From assembly GCA_044343935.1 (NCBI GenBank), contig JBIJDU010000014.1, positions 1 through 36,712 of the forward strand: 36,712 nucleotides of DNA, given 5' to 3'. This DNA is from AcAMD-5 sp044343935 (lineage in GTDB: Bacteria > Actinomycetota > Actinomycetes > S36-B12 > UBA5976). This document shows, one piece after another, positions 8,029-16,159 of this stretch (positions within the stretch are counted from its first letter, which is position 1; each line of letters opens with the position of its first letter). A program made the position numbers and the translations under genes. The notes under the pieces were generated by a model. It was not told the origin of the DNA. It searched no databases and saw only the letters and a program-made list of their open reading frames with translations.

Positions 8029-9152
8029 CGGCTGTTAAAGAGCGTGAGGTTACTTATGTTGAAAAGGATGCAAAACCACCGCTAGTTCTTTCAAATGATC
8101 CGGCAGATCACACTCCATTTGATAAAAAGGATGAATATTGGCGGTATTTGCCAGCGCGTCAGTTCGATGGATTTGCTTCGACCGCTCCGGCTGCTGGCGG
8201 TCCTAGTTTTCAGGTAAATAATGCCTCGGTATCGCATAGCGTTACTACGGGCGGCATCAACGGGCTTCGAGTTAGAGATGTAATAACTGCAACGGCCCTT
8301 GACTCGGAGCATAATCAATTTATTGTTACGGTCGATAAGGCTGCTAGCGGTAAATTGGTGGAACTTGATTTATCCGCAACAGGTGAATCTAATTCAGCAA
8401 TTGAGATAAATGTTAACGGCCAAGTTGAAACTCAAATAGTGTTACGCGATAAGTGTAAAGGCAATACGGCATTGAGTTTGGCAATAAATATTGACAAAGG
8501 TGCAATAGTTAAGTTCGTCGTTTTGACTGAGGAATCGGCAACTGGTATTCACTACGGTCACATATCGGCAAATGTGGGTAGAGATGCATCTTTAACATTT
8601 GGGGTAATTTCATTAGGCGGAAAGCTAGTTCGACGCAGCATTGACTCCTTGTTTAGCGATTCATCTGGAGAAATCGTCTTGCTCGGGGCAACTCATAGCG
8701 CTAATGGGCAGTATTGCGAGCACAGAACAGTTGTTGATCACAACATGGTGAACTGTCGTAGCTATGTCGATTTCAGAAGCGCAGTAGATGGTGAAGGTAC
8801 TCACTCAGTATGGGTAGGTGACACCATTATTCGATATAACGCCACTGGCTCTGATACTTATGAAACTAATCGGAATTTGGTTCTTTCTCGTGGTGCACGA
8901 GCCGATTCAGTGCCTAACTTGGAAATTGAGACGGGCGAAGTTGTCGGTGCTGGTCACGCTTCAGCTACGGGTAGGCTGGATGATGAACACATATTTTACC
9001 TAACTTCTCGTGGAATGACTTCTCATGAGGCGCTCAAATTAATCGTCGTTGGATTCTTTGCAAACATAGTTGAAAGAATGGGCATTCCATCTCTCGTTGA
9101 AGATGTCGTGGCGACCATTGAAGCTAAATTGGTGAATCAGGATAATAAATGA
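8025..9152 (+). CDS. sufD: Fe-S cluster assembly protein SufD
   Basis: SufD is the SufB paralogue that completes the SufBC2D complex. At 375 residues it is normal length. The N-terminus is variable, with DEYWRYLPARQFDGF early on, then a beta-helix core and the C-terminal signature GEVVGAGHASATGRLDDEHIFYLTSRGM with SHEALKLIVVGFF, containing the conserved histidine. The ATG overlaps the sufB stop by 4 nt and its own stop overlaps the Rieske gene by 4 nt. Confidence 0.95.
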   Translation: MTAVKEREVTYVEKDAKPPLVLSNDPADHTPFDKKDEYWRYLPARQFDGFASTAPAAGGPSFQVNNASVSHSVTTGGINGLRVRDVITATALDSEHNQFIVTVDKAASGKLVELDLSATGESNSAIEINVNGQVETQIVLRDKCKGNTALSLAINIDKGAIVKFVVLTEESATGIHYGHISANVGRDASLTFGVISLGGKLVRRSIDSLFSDSSGEIVLLGATHSANGQYCEHRTVVDHNMVNCRSYVDFRSAVDGEGTHSVWVGDTIIRYNATGSDTYETNRNLVLSRGARADSVPNLEIETGEVVGAGHASATGRLDDEHIFYLTSRGMTSHEALKLIVVGFFANIVERMGIPSLVEDVVATIEAKLVNQDNK

Positions 9153-9484
9153 CCTGGCATCAAGTTGCGCTTTTAGAAGAACTAGAGATCGACAAACCCA
9201 TTTCGGTTGAGGTTGATGGTGAACCGGTGCTAGTTGTTAAGACCATGAACGGTCTGTTTGCAGTCAGTGATATTTGTTCGCACGCGGAAGTGTCTTTGAC
9301 AGAGGGAACAGTTACTGATGGGAAAATTGAGTGTTGGTTGCATGGAGCTCAATTTGATTTATCTAGCGGAGCAGCGCTTTGTTTGCCTGCTACTAAAGCA
9401 ATAGATGCTTACTCGGTGAGAGTAAGCGAAGAATCACAAAAGAAGACAGTAGAAGTTTCACTCGAACGACAGGAGAGCAAATGA
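9149..9484 (+). CDS. Rieske-type [2Fe-2S] ferredoxin in suf operon
   Basis: This small soluble Rieske protein (111 residues) has the cluster ligands Cys43-x-His45 (CSH) and Cys62-x2-His65 (CWLH). The spacing and the GAQFDLSSGAALCLPAT tail resemble ferredoxin components of ring-hydroxylating dioxygenases. Actinobacterial suf operons typically carry such a gene between sufD and sufC; its role there is not settled, with electron delivery to cluster assembly a plausible inference. There is no signal peptide or membrane anchor, so it is cytoplasmic, unlike the bc1 Rieske protein. It overlaps both neighbours by 4 nt. Confidence 0.93.
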   Translation: MTWHQVALLEELEIDKPISVEVDGEPVLVVKTMNGLFAVSDICSHAEVSLTEGTVTDGKIECWLHGAQFDLSSGAALCLPATKAIDAYSVRVSEESQKKTVEVSLERQESK

Positions 9485-10242
9485 GCACGTTAGAAATCAA
9501 GGATTTGCACGTCAGTGTAAAAACGGAGAATGAATCAAAAGAGATTCTACATGGCGTATCACTAACAATAAATGCTGGCGAAGTTCATGCCATCATGGGA
9601 CCTAATGGATCTGGTAAGTCGACGCTTGCGATGGCTGTTATGGGTCATCCAAAATATGAAATTACCGGTGGCGCAATTTCTCTTGATGGTGAGGACATTG
9701 CAGAGATGTCAGTTGACGAGCGCGCTCGAGCTGGAATCTTTTTGGGAATGCAGCATCCAGTTGAGGTTCAGGGCGTGAGTGTAAGTAATTTTCTTCGAAC
9801 AGCCAAAACTGCAATTTCAGGTGAAGCTCCAAACCTTCGTGGTTGGTTGACTGACTTGCGCACCAGTATGAAGAATCTTGAGATGGACGAAAAATTTGCA
9901 ACTCGAGACGTAAATGTTGGATTCTCTGGCGGCGAAAAGAAAAGATTCGAAATCTTGTCCATGGAGGTACTAAAGCCCAGAGTTGGAATCTTGGACGAGA
10001 TTGATAGTGGATTAGATATCGACGCACTTCGAGCAGTCTCTGAGGGTATTAATCGGATTAAGAATACGGGTGAAACCGGAATTTTGTTAATTACGCACTA
10101 CACCAGAATCTTGCAACATGTGGTGCCAAATTTCGTTCACGTATTCGTTGACGGCAAGATAGCTGAGTCAGCCGGGCCAGAGTTGGGTGAAAGACTGGAA
10201 GCTGAAGGTTATGAGCGCTATCAGAAGACGAGTACTCGTTGA
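9481..10242 (+). CDS. sufC: Fe-S assembly ATPase SufC
   Basis: SufC is the ABC-type ATPase of the SufBC2D scaffold and drives its conformational changes; it is not a transporter. The 253-residue protein has Walker A GPNGSGKST (about residues 40-48), a Q-loop in GMQHPVEVQG, the ABC signature FSGGEKKR, Walker B ending ILDEIDSGLD and the H-loop LLITHYTR. The DEIDSGLD form is characteristic of SufC. The ATG overlaps the Rieske stop by 4 nt. Confidence 0.97.
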   Translation: MSTLEIKDLHVSVKTENESKEILHGVSLTINAGEVHAIMGPNGSGKSTLAMAVMGHPKYEITGGAISLDGEDIAEMSVDERARAGIFLGMQHPVEVQGVSVSNFLRTAKTAISGEAPNLRGWLTDLRTSMKNLEMDEKFATRDVNVGFSGGEKKRFEILSMEVLKPRVGILDEIDSGLDIDALRAVSEGINRIKNTGETGILLITHYTRILQHVVPNFVHVFVDGKIAESAGPELGERLEAEGYERYQKTSTR

Positions 10243-11510
10243 TTTCTGATTTAGCAACCAAAGTACGCCCGGACTTTCCGATTCTGGATCGGATTGTTCG
10301 TGGCGGAAACGCTCTGGTTTACTTGGATTCAGCGGCAACTAGTCAAAAACCAAATCAGGTAATTGATGCAGAGTCACGGTATTACCGGGAAGTTAACGCA
10401 ACGATTCATCGAAGTGGGCATGAATTAGGAGAGCTAGCTTCGGCTGCCTACGAAGCGGCTCGCCAGAATATTGCTGGCTTTGTTGGTGCTAAAGCTGAGA
10501 ATCTTATTTTTACTAAGAATGCAACCGAAGGTTTAAATCTAGTTGCATACGCATTCTTGAATGCGACTTTAATGTATCGAAATGGGCATAAAAGATATGA
10601 TCAATATGCCTTGAATCCTGGTGATGTAATTTTGTTAACTGAGATGGAACATCATGCAAACATGGTTCCTTGGCAACATGTAGCTCAACTAACGGGTGCT
10701 GAAATTAAATACATCCCAATTTCGGATGATGGTGTTCTTCAGTTATCGGAGGAATTGTTTACTAACAAGTGCAAGATCGTTGGGGTTACTCATCAATCTA
10801 ATGTATTGGGAACAATAAATGATGTATCAAGAATCGCAGCGTATTGTCAGTCGGTTGGAGCGCACTTAGTACTTGATGCCTGTCAGAGCGTGCCTCATCT
10901 ACCAACAAATCTTGAAAACTTAAATGTTGCGGCAGCAGCCTGGAGTGGACATAAAATGCTTGGCCCAACTGGAGTTGGTTGTTTGTACCTTTCGGATGAT
11001 TTATTGATTGGCCTGCCACCTTTTCTACTGGGCGGCAACATGATTGAGAATGTCACCTTTGAGAAAAGTACCTACCGCAGCGATAACGGAAAATTCGAAG
11101 CTGGCACAATGAACATTGCCCAGGTAATTGGGCTTTCTGCAGCAGCAACATATTTATCGGAAATTGGATTAGATCGAGTTCATCAGCATGAAATTGAATT
11201 AACTCAGATAGCACTTTCGGCTTTATCGGAATTGCCTGGGATAAGAATTTTGGGTCCAATCGATATTTCTATGCGCGGGGGATTAGTAAGTTTCGAAGTG
11301 ATTGGTGTTCATCCGCATGATGTTTCGCAATATCTTGACGCTAAAGGAATTGCGATTCGCTCGGGGCACCATTGTGCATGGCCGTTGCATCGCCGACTTG
11401 GTGCAGTAGCGTCTTCTCGAGCTTCTTTCTATTTATACAATACCAAAGCTGAAGTGGAATACTTTCTATCTGCGGTTTCAGAAATTCGTTCTTACTTTAA
11501 GGTCTCATAA
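10239..11510 (+). CDS. sufS: Cysteine desulfurase SufS
   Basis: SufS is a PLP enzyme that removes sulfur from cysteine to feed Fe-S assembly. The 423-residue frame has the aminotransferase class-V fold, with THQSNVLGTI, the PLP lysine at about residue 239 in WSGHKMLGPTG, and the persulfide-forming cysteine at about residue 379 in RSGHHCAWP. The start is taken as TTG at 10239, overlapping the sufC stop, because no ATG or GTG gives a full N-terminus; the first residues fit the family. A loop around residues 112-127 (YRNGHKRYDQYALNPG) is an insertion relative to E. coli SufS. It precedes sufU, its sulfur acceptor. Confidence 0.95.
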   Translation: MISDLATKVRPDFPILDRIVRGGNALVYLDSAATSQKPNQVIDAESRYYREVNATIHRSGHELGELASAAYEAARQNIAGFVGAKAENLIFTKNATEGLNLVAYAFLNATLMYRNGHKRYDQYALNPGDVILLTEMEHHANMVPWQHVAQLTGAEIKYIPISDDGVLQLSEELFTNKCKIVGVTHQSNVLGTINDVSRIAAYCQSVGAHLVLDACQSVPHLPTNLENLNVAAAAWSGHKMLGPTGVGCLYLSDDLLIGLPPFLLGGNMIENVTFEKSTYRSDNGKFEAGTMNIAQVIGLSAAATYLSEIGLDRVHQHEIELTQIALSALSELPGIRILGPIDISMRGGLVSFEVIGVHPHDVSQYLDAKGIAIRSGHHCAWPLHRRLGAVASSRASFYLYNTKAEVEYFLSAVSEIRSYFKVS

Positions 11511-11947
11511 TGAATATAGATGCGCTCTACCAAGAAATCATTTTGGATCACTACAAAAGTCCACATGGGCAAGGATTGCAGTCGGAATTCACTGGTGAAG
11601 CCTTCCATGTGAACACTTCTTGTGGTGATGAAGTTACAGTTCGAGTACTAGTAATTGACGGTAAGATCAAAGAAATGACTCACGATGGTGTGGGTTGTTC
11701 AATTTCTCGAGCTAGTGCTTCGGTTTTGCATGATCTAACCGAGAATCAGGATGCCAATCATTACTATGAACTTCTTGATGAATTTGTTGAATTGATGCAT
11801 TCGCAGGGCAGAACTGAACCAAATGAAGAGGTTTTAGGAGATGCGGCAGCGTTTGCGGGGGTATCGAAATATCCAGCAAGAGTAAAATGTGCGTTACTAC
11901 CTTGGATGGCCATGAAGGATGCGATGGAGGGAAGTTCTGATGAGTGA
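11510..11947 (+). CDS. sufU: Sulfur-transfer/assembly protein SufU
   Basis: SufU is a zinc-bound IscU-like protein that accepts persulfide sulfur from SufS in Gram-positive Suf systems. The 145-residue product has the zinc ligands Cys38 and Asp40 (TSCGDE), Cys63 (GVGCSIS) and Cys127 (RVKCALLPW), and the insertion between the second and third ligands that separates SufU from IscU. The ATG shares one base with the sufS stop (TAATG). The next gene overlaps its end by 8 nt. Confidence 0.96.
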   Translation: MNIDALYQEIILDHYKSPHGQGLQSEFTGEAFHVNTSCGDEVTVRVLVIDGKIKEMTHDGVGCSISRASASVLHDLTENQDANHYYELLDEFVELMHSQGRTEPNEEVLGDAAAFAGVSKYPARVKCALLPWMAMKDAMEGSSDE

Positions 11948-12254
11948 AGTACTTGATTCGGATGTGATTGAGGCATTGCACGATGTAATTGACCCTGAGT
12001 TAGGAATTAATGTGGTCGATCTGGGACTGCTTTATGGGGTCAATATTGATGAAACCGGAACGGCAATTCTTGACATGACACTAACTAGTGCTGCTTGCCC
12101 ATTAACAGATGTCATTGAAGACCAAACTCGGGCGGCTCTAAGTGGACTAGTTAAGGACTTCAGGATTAACTGGGTCTGGATGCCACCTTGGGGTCCTGAC
12201 AAAATTACGGATGATGGTCGCGAAATGTTAAGAGCGCTTGGTTTTAACGTTTGA
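11940..12254 (+). CDS. sufT: SufT-like MIP18/DUF59 Fe-S maturation protein
   Basis: A 104-residue MIP18 (DUF59/PaaD-like) protein thought to help deliver or mature iron-sulfur clusters on target proteins. Recognisable stretches are DVIDPELGINVVDLGLLYG and LTSAACPLTDVI, with the conserved cysteine. The ATG at 11940 is preceded by GGAGG at 11926-11930; starting 7 codons earlier would remove this spacing. It closes the suf operon and its last 27 bp are antisense to the SURF1 3' end. Confidence 0.92.
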   Translation: MSEVLDSDVIEALHDVIDPELGINVVDLGLLYGVNIDETGTAILDMTLTSAACPLTDVIEDQTRAALSGLVKDFRINWVWMPPWGPDKITDDGREMLRALGFNV

Positions 12255-12923
12255 TTTTGATTCTGATCGAATTAGCCACACGGTGCCAAAGATTGCAATG
12301 AATCCGAACACTAACCACTGAATGGCGTAAAAGAAGTGGGGTCCTTGTGAGACATTTGGAATTGGAACAGTGCGAAGTTCAGGTATTTGCATTTCCGGTG
12401 TAACTGTAAGGCTATGAATAAAAAATCTCTGGTTTGTTGATAATGTTTCACGATCCATACTGAGAGACTGACCTGCTGGCAGATCACTAGCTGATTGTCG
12501 TTGCTCCAGGTCGCGTAAAATGCCTTCTAATCTCACCTCAGCGGTAGTTATTCTTGGAGGTGAAACAATGGCCGTAGCCTCAGATGTTGCTGGAATCCAT
12601 CCAAGTAAAACTGGGTATGAGTTGTTCTGCGCTGTGGTGATGGTTGAAGTTACCCAGAACCCGTTTCGACCATCTAGCGGGCGACTGCGTATCAGGGGGC
12701 CGGCTGAACTCAGTTCGCCTTCGATCTGAACTCGTTGCCAGTTTGACAGGGAACTTGATTGATTAGATAGATCTAACACAGCTCCATTTAATCTTTGATT
12801 TACAAATTCGCTCAATGAGGAGCGTTGCAAATGTCGTTCATATTGCCAATTACTGGCAAAAATTGAACCAATAAAAACTAGAATCGAGACTATCCAGAGC
12901 CCAACTACTCGTTGTCGATTCAT
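12228..12923 (-). CDS. SURF1 family cytochrome oxidase biogenesis protein
   Basis: SURF1 proteins assist assembly of heme A-containing cytochrome c oxidase in the membrane. The 231-residue protein has an N-terminal membrane helix (about 8-24) followed by a NWQYERHLQR motif, the family's WQ-x2-R signature, an extracytoplasmic beta-rich domain containing SRPLDGRNGFWV and VLLGWIP, and a C-terminal helix introduced by FFYAIQWLVFGF. It converges on the suf operon with a 27-bp overlap and lies 14 bp after DUF3099. Its presence close to ctaB and ctaA supports an aa3-type oxidase. Confidence 0.92.
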   Translation of the reverse strand: MNRQRVVGLWIVSILVFIGSIFASNWQYERHLQRSSLSEFVNQRLNGAVLDLSNQSSSLSNWQRVQIEGELSSAGPLIRSRPLDGRNGFWVTSTITTAQNNSYPVLLGWIPATSEATAIVSPPRITTAEVRLEGILRDLEQRQSASDLPAGQSLSMDRETLSTNQRFFIHSLTVTPEMQIPELRTVPIPNVSQGPHFFYAIQWLVFGFIAIFGTVWLIRSESKSNVKTKRS

Positions 12924-12937
12924 AATGACCTAGATTA

Positions 12938-13231
12938 CTAGGTATCGGACTGATTACTAATTTCTCGTCTTGATTTGAAATTTTGAATGAACAACGGGCT
13001 TTTATCCCACTCCCTACCAGCATTTGCAATAAACACTGCGATATAGGGTAGAAACAAAGCGCCTGCTAGCAAAATCCATTGCAGTGCACCAGAGGTCAAA
13101 ATGGCACCAACGAAGCACACCGTACGAATAGTCATACCAATCATGTATCGATCACGCCGGCCACGCTGTTCGTCACTCATGCCTCGCTGAACCGTGGTTA
13201 TTACATGGGTTTCTGGCTGGGATCGTTTCAC
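12938..13231 (-). CDS. DUF3099 family small membrane protein
   Basis: A 97-residue actinobacterial protein resembling DUF3099: a basic cytoplasmic N-terminus with VITTVQRGMSDEQRGRRDRYMIGM, two hydrophobic helices (about 30-47 and 49-70) and a polar C-terminal tail with AGREWDKSP. Function is unknown. It lies upstream of SURF1 in the same orientation, probably co-transcribed, and diverges from fabG across 80 bp. Confidence 0.85.
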   Translation of the reverse strand: MKRSQPETHVITTVQRGMSDEQRGRRDRYMIGMTIRTVCFVGAILTSGALQWILLAGALFLPYIAVFIANAGREWDKSPLFIQNFKSRREISNQSDT

Positions 13232-13299
13232 GGGCTAAAACTAGAGGGAAAACCGAAAACGCGCTCGCGGTGGGTTCTTCGTTACTGGTGAGTTACTAG

Positions 13300-13305
13300 T
13301 AATCT
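13300..13305 (+). promoter_or_regulatory. Candidate -10 box for leaderless fabG-fabI transcript
   Basis: TAATCT ends 6 nt before the fabG ATG, and no Shine-Dalgarno precedes that ATG. This spacing fits a transcript starting at or next to the start codon, a common actinobacterial mode. No clear -35 hexamer is visible. Confidence 0.35.
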
Positions 13306-13311
13306 CAAGTC

Positions 13312-14016
13312 ATGACAAAAGTTGCCGTGATCACTGGGGGAAATCGAGGTATTGGCAAGGAGATTGCGTTGGCTTATCAGGCTGCGGGATATCAGGTTTT
13401 TATTACGAGTCGAAGCCCGATTGAACTGGTCGGTTGCACCACCTTGATTGCAGACTTAACCAAGCAGGGTGCCGCTGATGCGATTTTTGATCAAATTGAA
13501 TCAGCAGGATTTCAAGTTGATGTGCTAGTGGCTAATGCCGGAATCAGTCGCGAAGCTTTGTTGATACGTACCTCTGATGATGATATTGAAGACCTGTTGC
13601 AAACCAATTTAGCTGCAACAATAAAACTATGTCGTCGCGCTGCAAAGTCGATGATGAAACAACGTTCAGGCTCAATTATTCTCATTGGTAGTGTATTAGG
13701 AATGTCTGGTAGTGCCGGTAGCACTGTTTATGCAGCCACAAAGTCAGCGCTGATTGGGTTGGCTCGTAGCATGGCTCGGGAGCTTGGTTCTAGAAATGTT
13801 CGAGTTAACGTGGTTGCACCAGGTTATGTAAACACAGACATGACCAATTCACTTCCCACTGGTTTCAAAGAGCAGGTTATCTCGCAAACTCCATTGGGCA
13901 GAATTGCTGAGCCAGCTGAGATTGCTAATACTGTTCTTTTCCTGGGTTCTGAAGATGCAGGTTTCATCACGGGTGCATTGATCCCAGTTGATGGTGGCCT
14001 AGGAATGGGTAACTGA
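13312..14016 (+). CDS. fabG: 3-oxoacyl-ACP reductase FabG
   Basis: FabG is the NADPH-dependent short-chain dehydrogenase that reduces 3-oxoacyl-ACP in type II fatty-acid synthesis. The 234-residue product has the nucleotide motif TGGNRGIG (8-15), NAGIS (75-79), the catalytic serine near 127 (GSVLG) and Tyr140-x3-Lys144, plus a PGYVNTDMT segment and the C-terminal GALIPVDGGLGMG. It overlaps the next gene, the enoyl reductase, by 1 nt, forming a mabA-inhA-like pair. In many actinobacteria this pair performs the reductive steps of elongation. Confidence 0.95.
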   Translation: MTKVAVITGGNRGIGKEIALAYQAAGYQVFITSRSPIELVGCTTLIADLTKQGAADAIFDQIESAGFQVDVLVANAGISREALLIRTSDDDIEDLLQTNLAATIKLCRRAAKSMMKQRSGSIILIGSVLGMSGSAGSTVYAATKSALIGLARSMARELGSRNVRVNVVAPGYVNTDMTNSLPTGFKEQVISQTPLGRIAEPAEIANTVLFLGSEDAGFITGALIPVDGGLGMGN

Positions 14017-14780
14017 TGACTTTATTAGCTGGCAAAAAACTACTGATTACTGGAGTTCTAAGTGATCAATCTATTGCATTTCACGTTGCTCGATTAGCGC
14101 AAGAACAAGGTGCAGAAATTGTTTTGACGTCCTTTGGTCGAGCCATGTCCCTTACTGAGCGAGTTAGCAAGAGATTGACGCGTCCGGCACCAGTGATTGA
14201 GTTAGATGTGACCAATGAAGATCACCTAAATCGACTATCTGCAAATGTTTCCCAGTACTTTAGTAATTTGGATGGCGTACTACATTCGATTGGATTTGCC
14301 CCCCAAGCCGCTTTGGGTGGAAATTTCCTCCATACGCAATGGGAAGATGTTGCAACTGCACTTCAGGTGAGCGCATATTCGCTTAAGAGCTTAACCATGG
14401 CAGTTCGAGATTTACTCACACCGGGATCAAGCATTGTTGGATTGGATTTTGACGCAGCCAGAGCATGGCCCGTTTATGACTGGATGGGTGTTGCCAAAGC
14501 GGCATTGGAGTCAACTTCAAGATATTTAGCACGCGATCTGGGACCGGCCGGGATTAGATGTAATTTGGTAGCAGCCGGACCGCTGCGAACTATTGCCGCG
14601 AAAAGCATCCCAGGTTTCAAGGTTTTCGAAGATGCCTGGGTAGAGCGGTCTCCATTGTCGTGGAATGTAGATGACTCCGAGCCAGCAGCAAAAGCATGCA
14701 TTTTGCTTTTCTCTGATTGGTTACCAGCAACTACTGGCGAAATACTCCATGTTGATGGTGGTTTTCATATTGCTGGATAA
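14016..14780 (+). CDS. fabI: Enoyl-ACP reductase (NADH), InhA/FabI type
   Basis: FabI reduces trans-2-enoyl-ACP in the last step of each fatty-acid elongation round. The 254-residue protein has an atypical glycine motif (TGVLSDQSIAFH), HSIGFAP, and an active-site block resembling InhA: GLDFDAARAWPVYDWMGVAK, with Phe145, Tyr154 and Lys161 at the Y-x6-K spacing. AAGPLRT and the C-terminal ILHVDGGFH are also present. The ATG shares one base with the fabG stop (TGATG). It abuts convergent serB with no spacer. Confidence 0.95.
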   Translation: MTLLAGKKLLITGVLSDQSIAFHVARLAQEQGAEIVLTSFGRAMSLTERVSKRLTRPAPVIELDVTNEDHLNRLSANVSQYFSNLDGVLHSIGFAPQAALGGNFLHTQWEDVATALQVSAYSLKSLTMAVRDLLTPGSSIVGLDFDAARAWPVYDWMGVAKAALESTSRYLARDLGPAGIRCNLVAAGPLRTIAAKSIPGFKVFEDAWVERSPLSWNVDDSEPAAKACILLFSDWLPATTGEILHVDGGFHIAG

Positions 14781-15494
14781 TTACAGTAATTCGATTACAT
14801 GATTCAACCAAGGTCCAACAATTGAAATATCGGCCGCTTGCGTTACCTTAGGTTTTCCATTGAAGCTTACAGATAATCCAGCAATCTTCATCATTTCAAG
14901 ATCGTTAGCACCATCTCCTATTGCGATAACATTAGAAAGCGGAATCTCAAATTGTTGTGCCAGGGTAATCAGATAGTCTGCTTTTGCTTTTGCGTCAACT
15001 ACCTCACCAACGATGTTGCCAGTTAATATGCTGTTCTTAACTTCAAGATTGTTTGCCTTGAAATTCTCTATTTCTAGATTCTGACAGAAAGGTTCGAGTA
15101 TCTGGACAAAACCACCAGAAACGAGTGCAAAGTGGTGATTTCGTTTTTTCAAGTATTCAATTAAATCAACACCACCATCAGCAACTACGATTTGTTGAGA
15201 TACCTCAGTTAATACCGAGGCGGGAAGCCCCTTCAGTGTTGCGACTCGGAGTTTGAGGGATTCCTTAAAATCTATTTCACCATTCATCGCCCTTTCGGTG
15301 ACAGCGGCTACCTCGGATTGTTTATTGGCATAACCTGCTAGCAGATCTATGACTTCTTGTTTGATGAATGTTGAATCAACATCACTTATAACCAATAATG
15401 GTAACTTGCTATTTCTGTCAACTAAGGAAATAAACTGATTCAATTCAACTGACGCAATTCTTGGCTGATAAGGATTTGAAGCATCAAGAATCAT
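14781..15494 (-). CDS. serB: Phosphoserine phosphatase SerB
   Basis: SerB is a HAD-superfamily enzyme making L-serine from phosphoserine. The 237-residue protein has the nucleophile motif SDVDST (Asp38 and Asp40), the KESLKLRVATLKG segment, SGGF for motif II, and GDGANDLEM with motif-IV acidic residues. It lacks the N-terminal ACT domains seen in mycobacterial SerB2. A likely cotranscribed gene of unknown function ends 9 bp upstream. The serB and ABC ATPase/NUDIX neighbourhood is conserved with Mycobacterium. Confidence 0.93.
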   Translation of the reverse strand: MILDASNPYQPRIASVELNQFISLVDRNSKLPLLVISDVDSTFIKQEVIDLLAGYANKQSEVAAVTERAMNGEIDFKESLKLRVATLKGLPASVLTEVSQQIVVADGGVDLIEYLKKRNHHFALVSGGFVQILEPFCQNLEIENFKANNLEVKNSILTGNIVGEVVDAKAKADYLITLAQQFEIPLSNVIAIGDGANDLEMMKIAGLSVSFNGKPKVTQAADISIVGPWLNHVIELL

Positions 15495-15503
15495 GGCAAG
15501 AGT

Positions 15504-16109
15504 TTATCCCTTTCTTGACGCGACATCAAACACTAGTGCATTTGTAAGGCTTATCTGGATAGTTGTCAGTTGACCCTTAGCAGCCTGAAATAGTTTGGAG
15601 GTATTTCGGCGCGAACCCAAAGACATAAATGTAGTTGGGTTAAGTACAACGTCAAGAGAATGAATCAATTTATTCATATCAAATAATTTCTGTAAACCCA
15701 CCTCATTAAATAAATTTAATTGAAATAGGGAAGAGTCATCCAAGTGAATACTCAAGTCAAATTCGATAAAATCCAGATGATTTCTTGCAGCATCCTGGGT
15801 AAGGCCATTTATCACCAGATCGTAAGTTTTTAATACAGTAGAGATGGAATTAAGGTCGGGGGGTGGCAGGTGTCTGTAAATAATCTCGTGCCTATTGCTT
15901 GTTAGATTGAAAACAAATGGTTCGGTGCCATTTTTGGAACTAGCTATGAATTGATCATTGGTAACGCTTACGATGTATAAAAAACCAGTTGATGCATTTA
16001 AGAGTCGGTTAGATAGACCGAATGAACCCCGTTCGGCGATTTCCGCCGAACATGAATTTGCGACAACTGCAGCATGCCAAAGAATCGCATTAAAGGGTTC
16101 GGCTAGCAT
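15504..16109 (-). CDS. Unrecognised protein upstream of serB
   Basis: A 201-residue protein I do not recognise. It has no signal peptide, membrane helix or obvious metal motif. The N-terminal third (EIAERGSFGLSNRLLNASTGFLYI) looks folded and alpha/beta; the centre is acidic with alternating hydrophobics (DLVINGLTQ, FIEFDLSIHLDDSSLFQLNLF); the C-terminus is basic (LGSRRNTSKLFQAAKGQ, VASRKG). The ATG at 16109 follows an AAGG at 16117-16120 on the complement, a weak ribosome site. It ends 9 bp before serB in the same direction, so the two are probably one transcript, and it diverges from an ABC ATPase over 50 bp. Coding is supported by length and tight packing. Confidence 0.75.
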   Translation of the reverse strand: MLAEPFNAILWHAAVVANSCSAEIAERGSFGLSNRLLNASTGFLYIVSVTNDQFIASSKNGTEPFVFNLTSNRHEIIYRHLPPPDLNSISTVLKTYDLVINGLTQDAARNHLDFIEFDLSIHLDDSSLFQLNLFNEVGLQKLFDMNKLIHSLDVVLNPTTFMSLGSRRNTSKLFQAAKGQLTTIQISLTNALVFDVASRKG

Positions 16110-16138
16110 TAGGAAACCTTAATGATCCGGGTAACCAC

Positions 16139-16152
16139 AGATTAGATAGGCT
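16139..16152. promoter_or_regulatory. Overlapping divergent -10-like boxes
   Basis: In the 50-bp spacer, TAGGCT (16147-16152, plus) ends 7 nt before the GTG of the ABC ATPase, suiting a leaderless start. TAATCT on the complement (16139-16144) could serve the unrecognised minus-strand gene with a ~30-nt leader. The boxes nearly touch, so the promoters would compete. The -35 regions are not clear. Confidence 0.3.
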
Positions 16153-16159
16153 TCGGGGC

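Noticed and set aside
9662..10027. 121-codon minus-strand frame opposite sufC
   Set aside because: sufC motifs are intact on the other strand; the antisense frame has biased composition and no neighbours in its direction.
14779..14791. AATTAC-A-GTAATT palindrome at the fabI/serB junction as a terminator
   Set aside because: The stem is AT-rich, the loop is one base and there is no T-run, so a stable terminator is unlikely.
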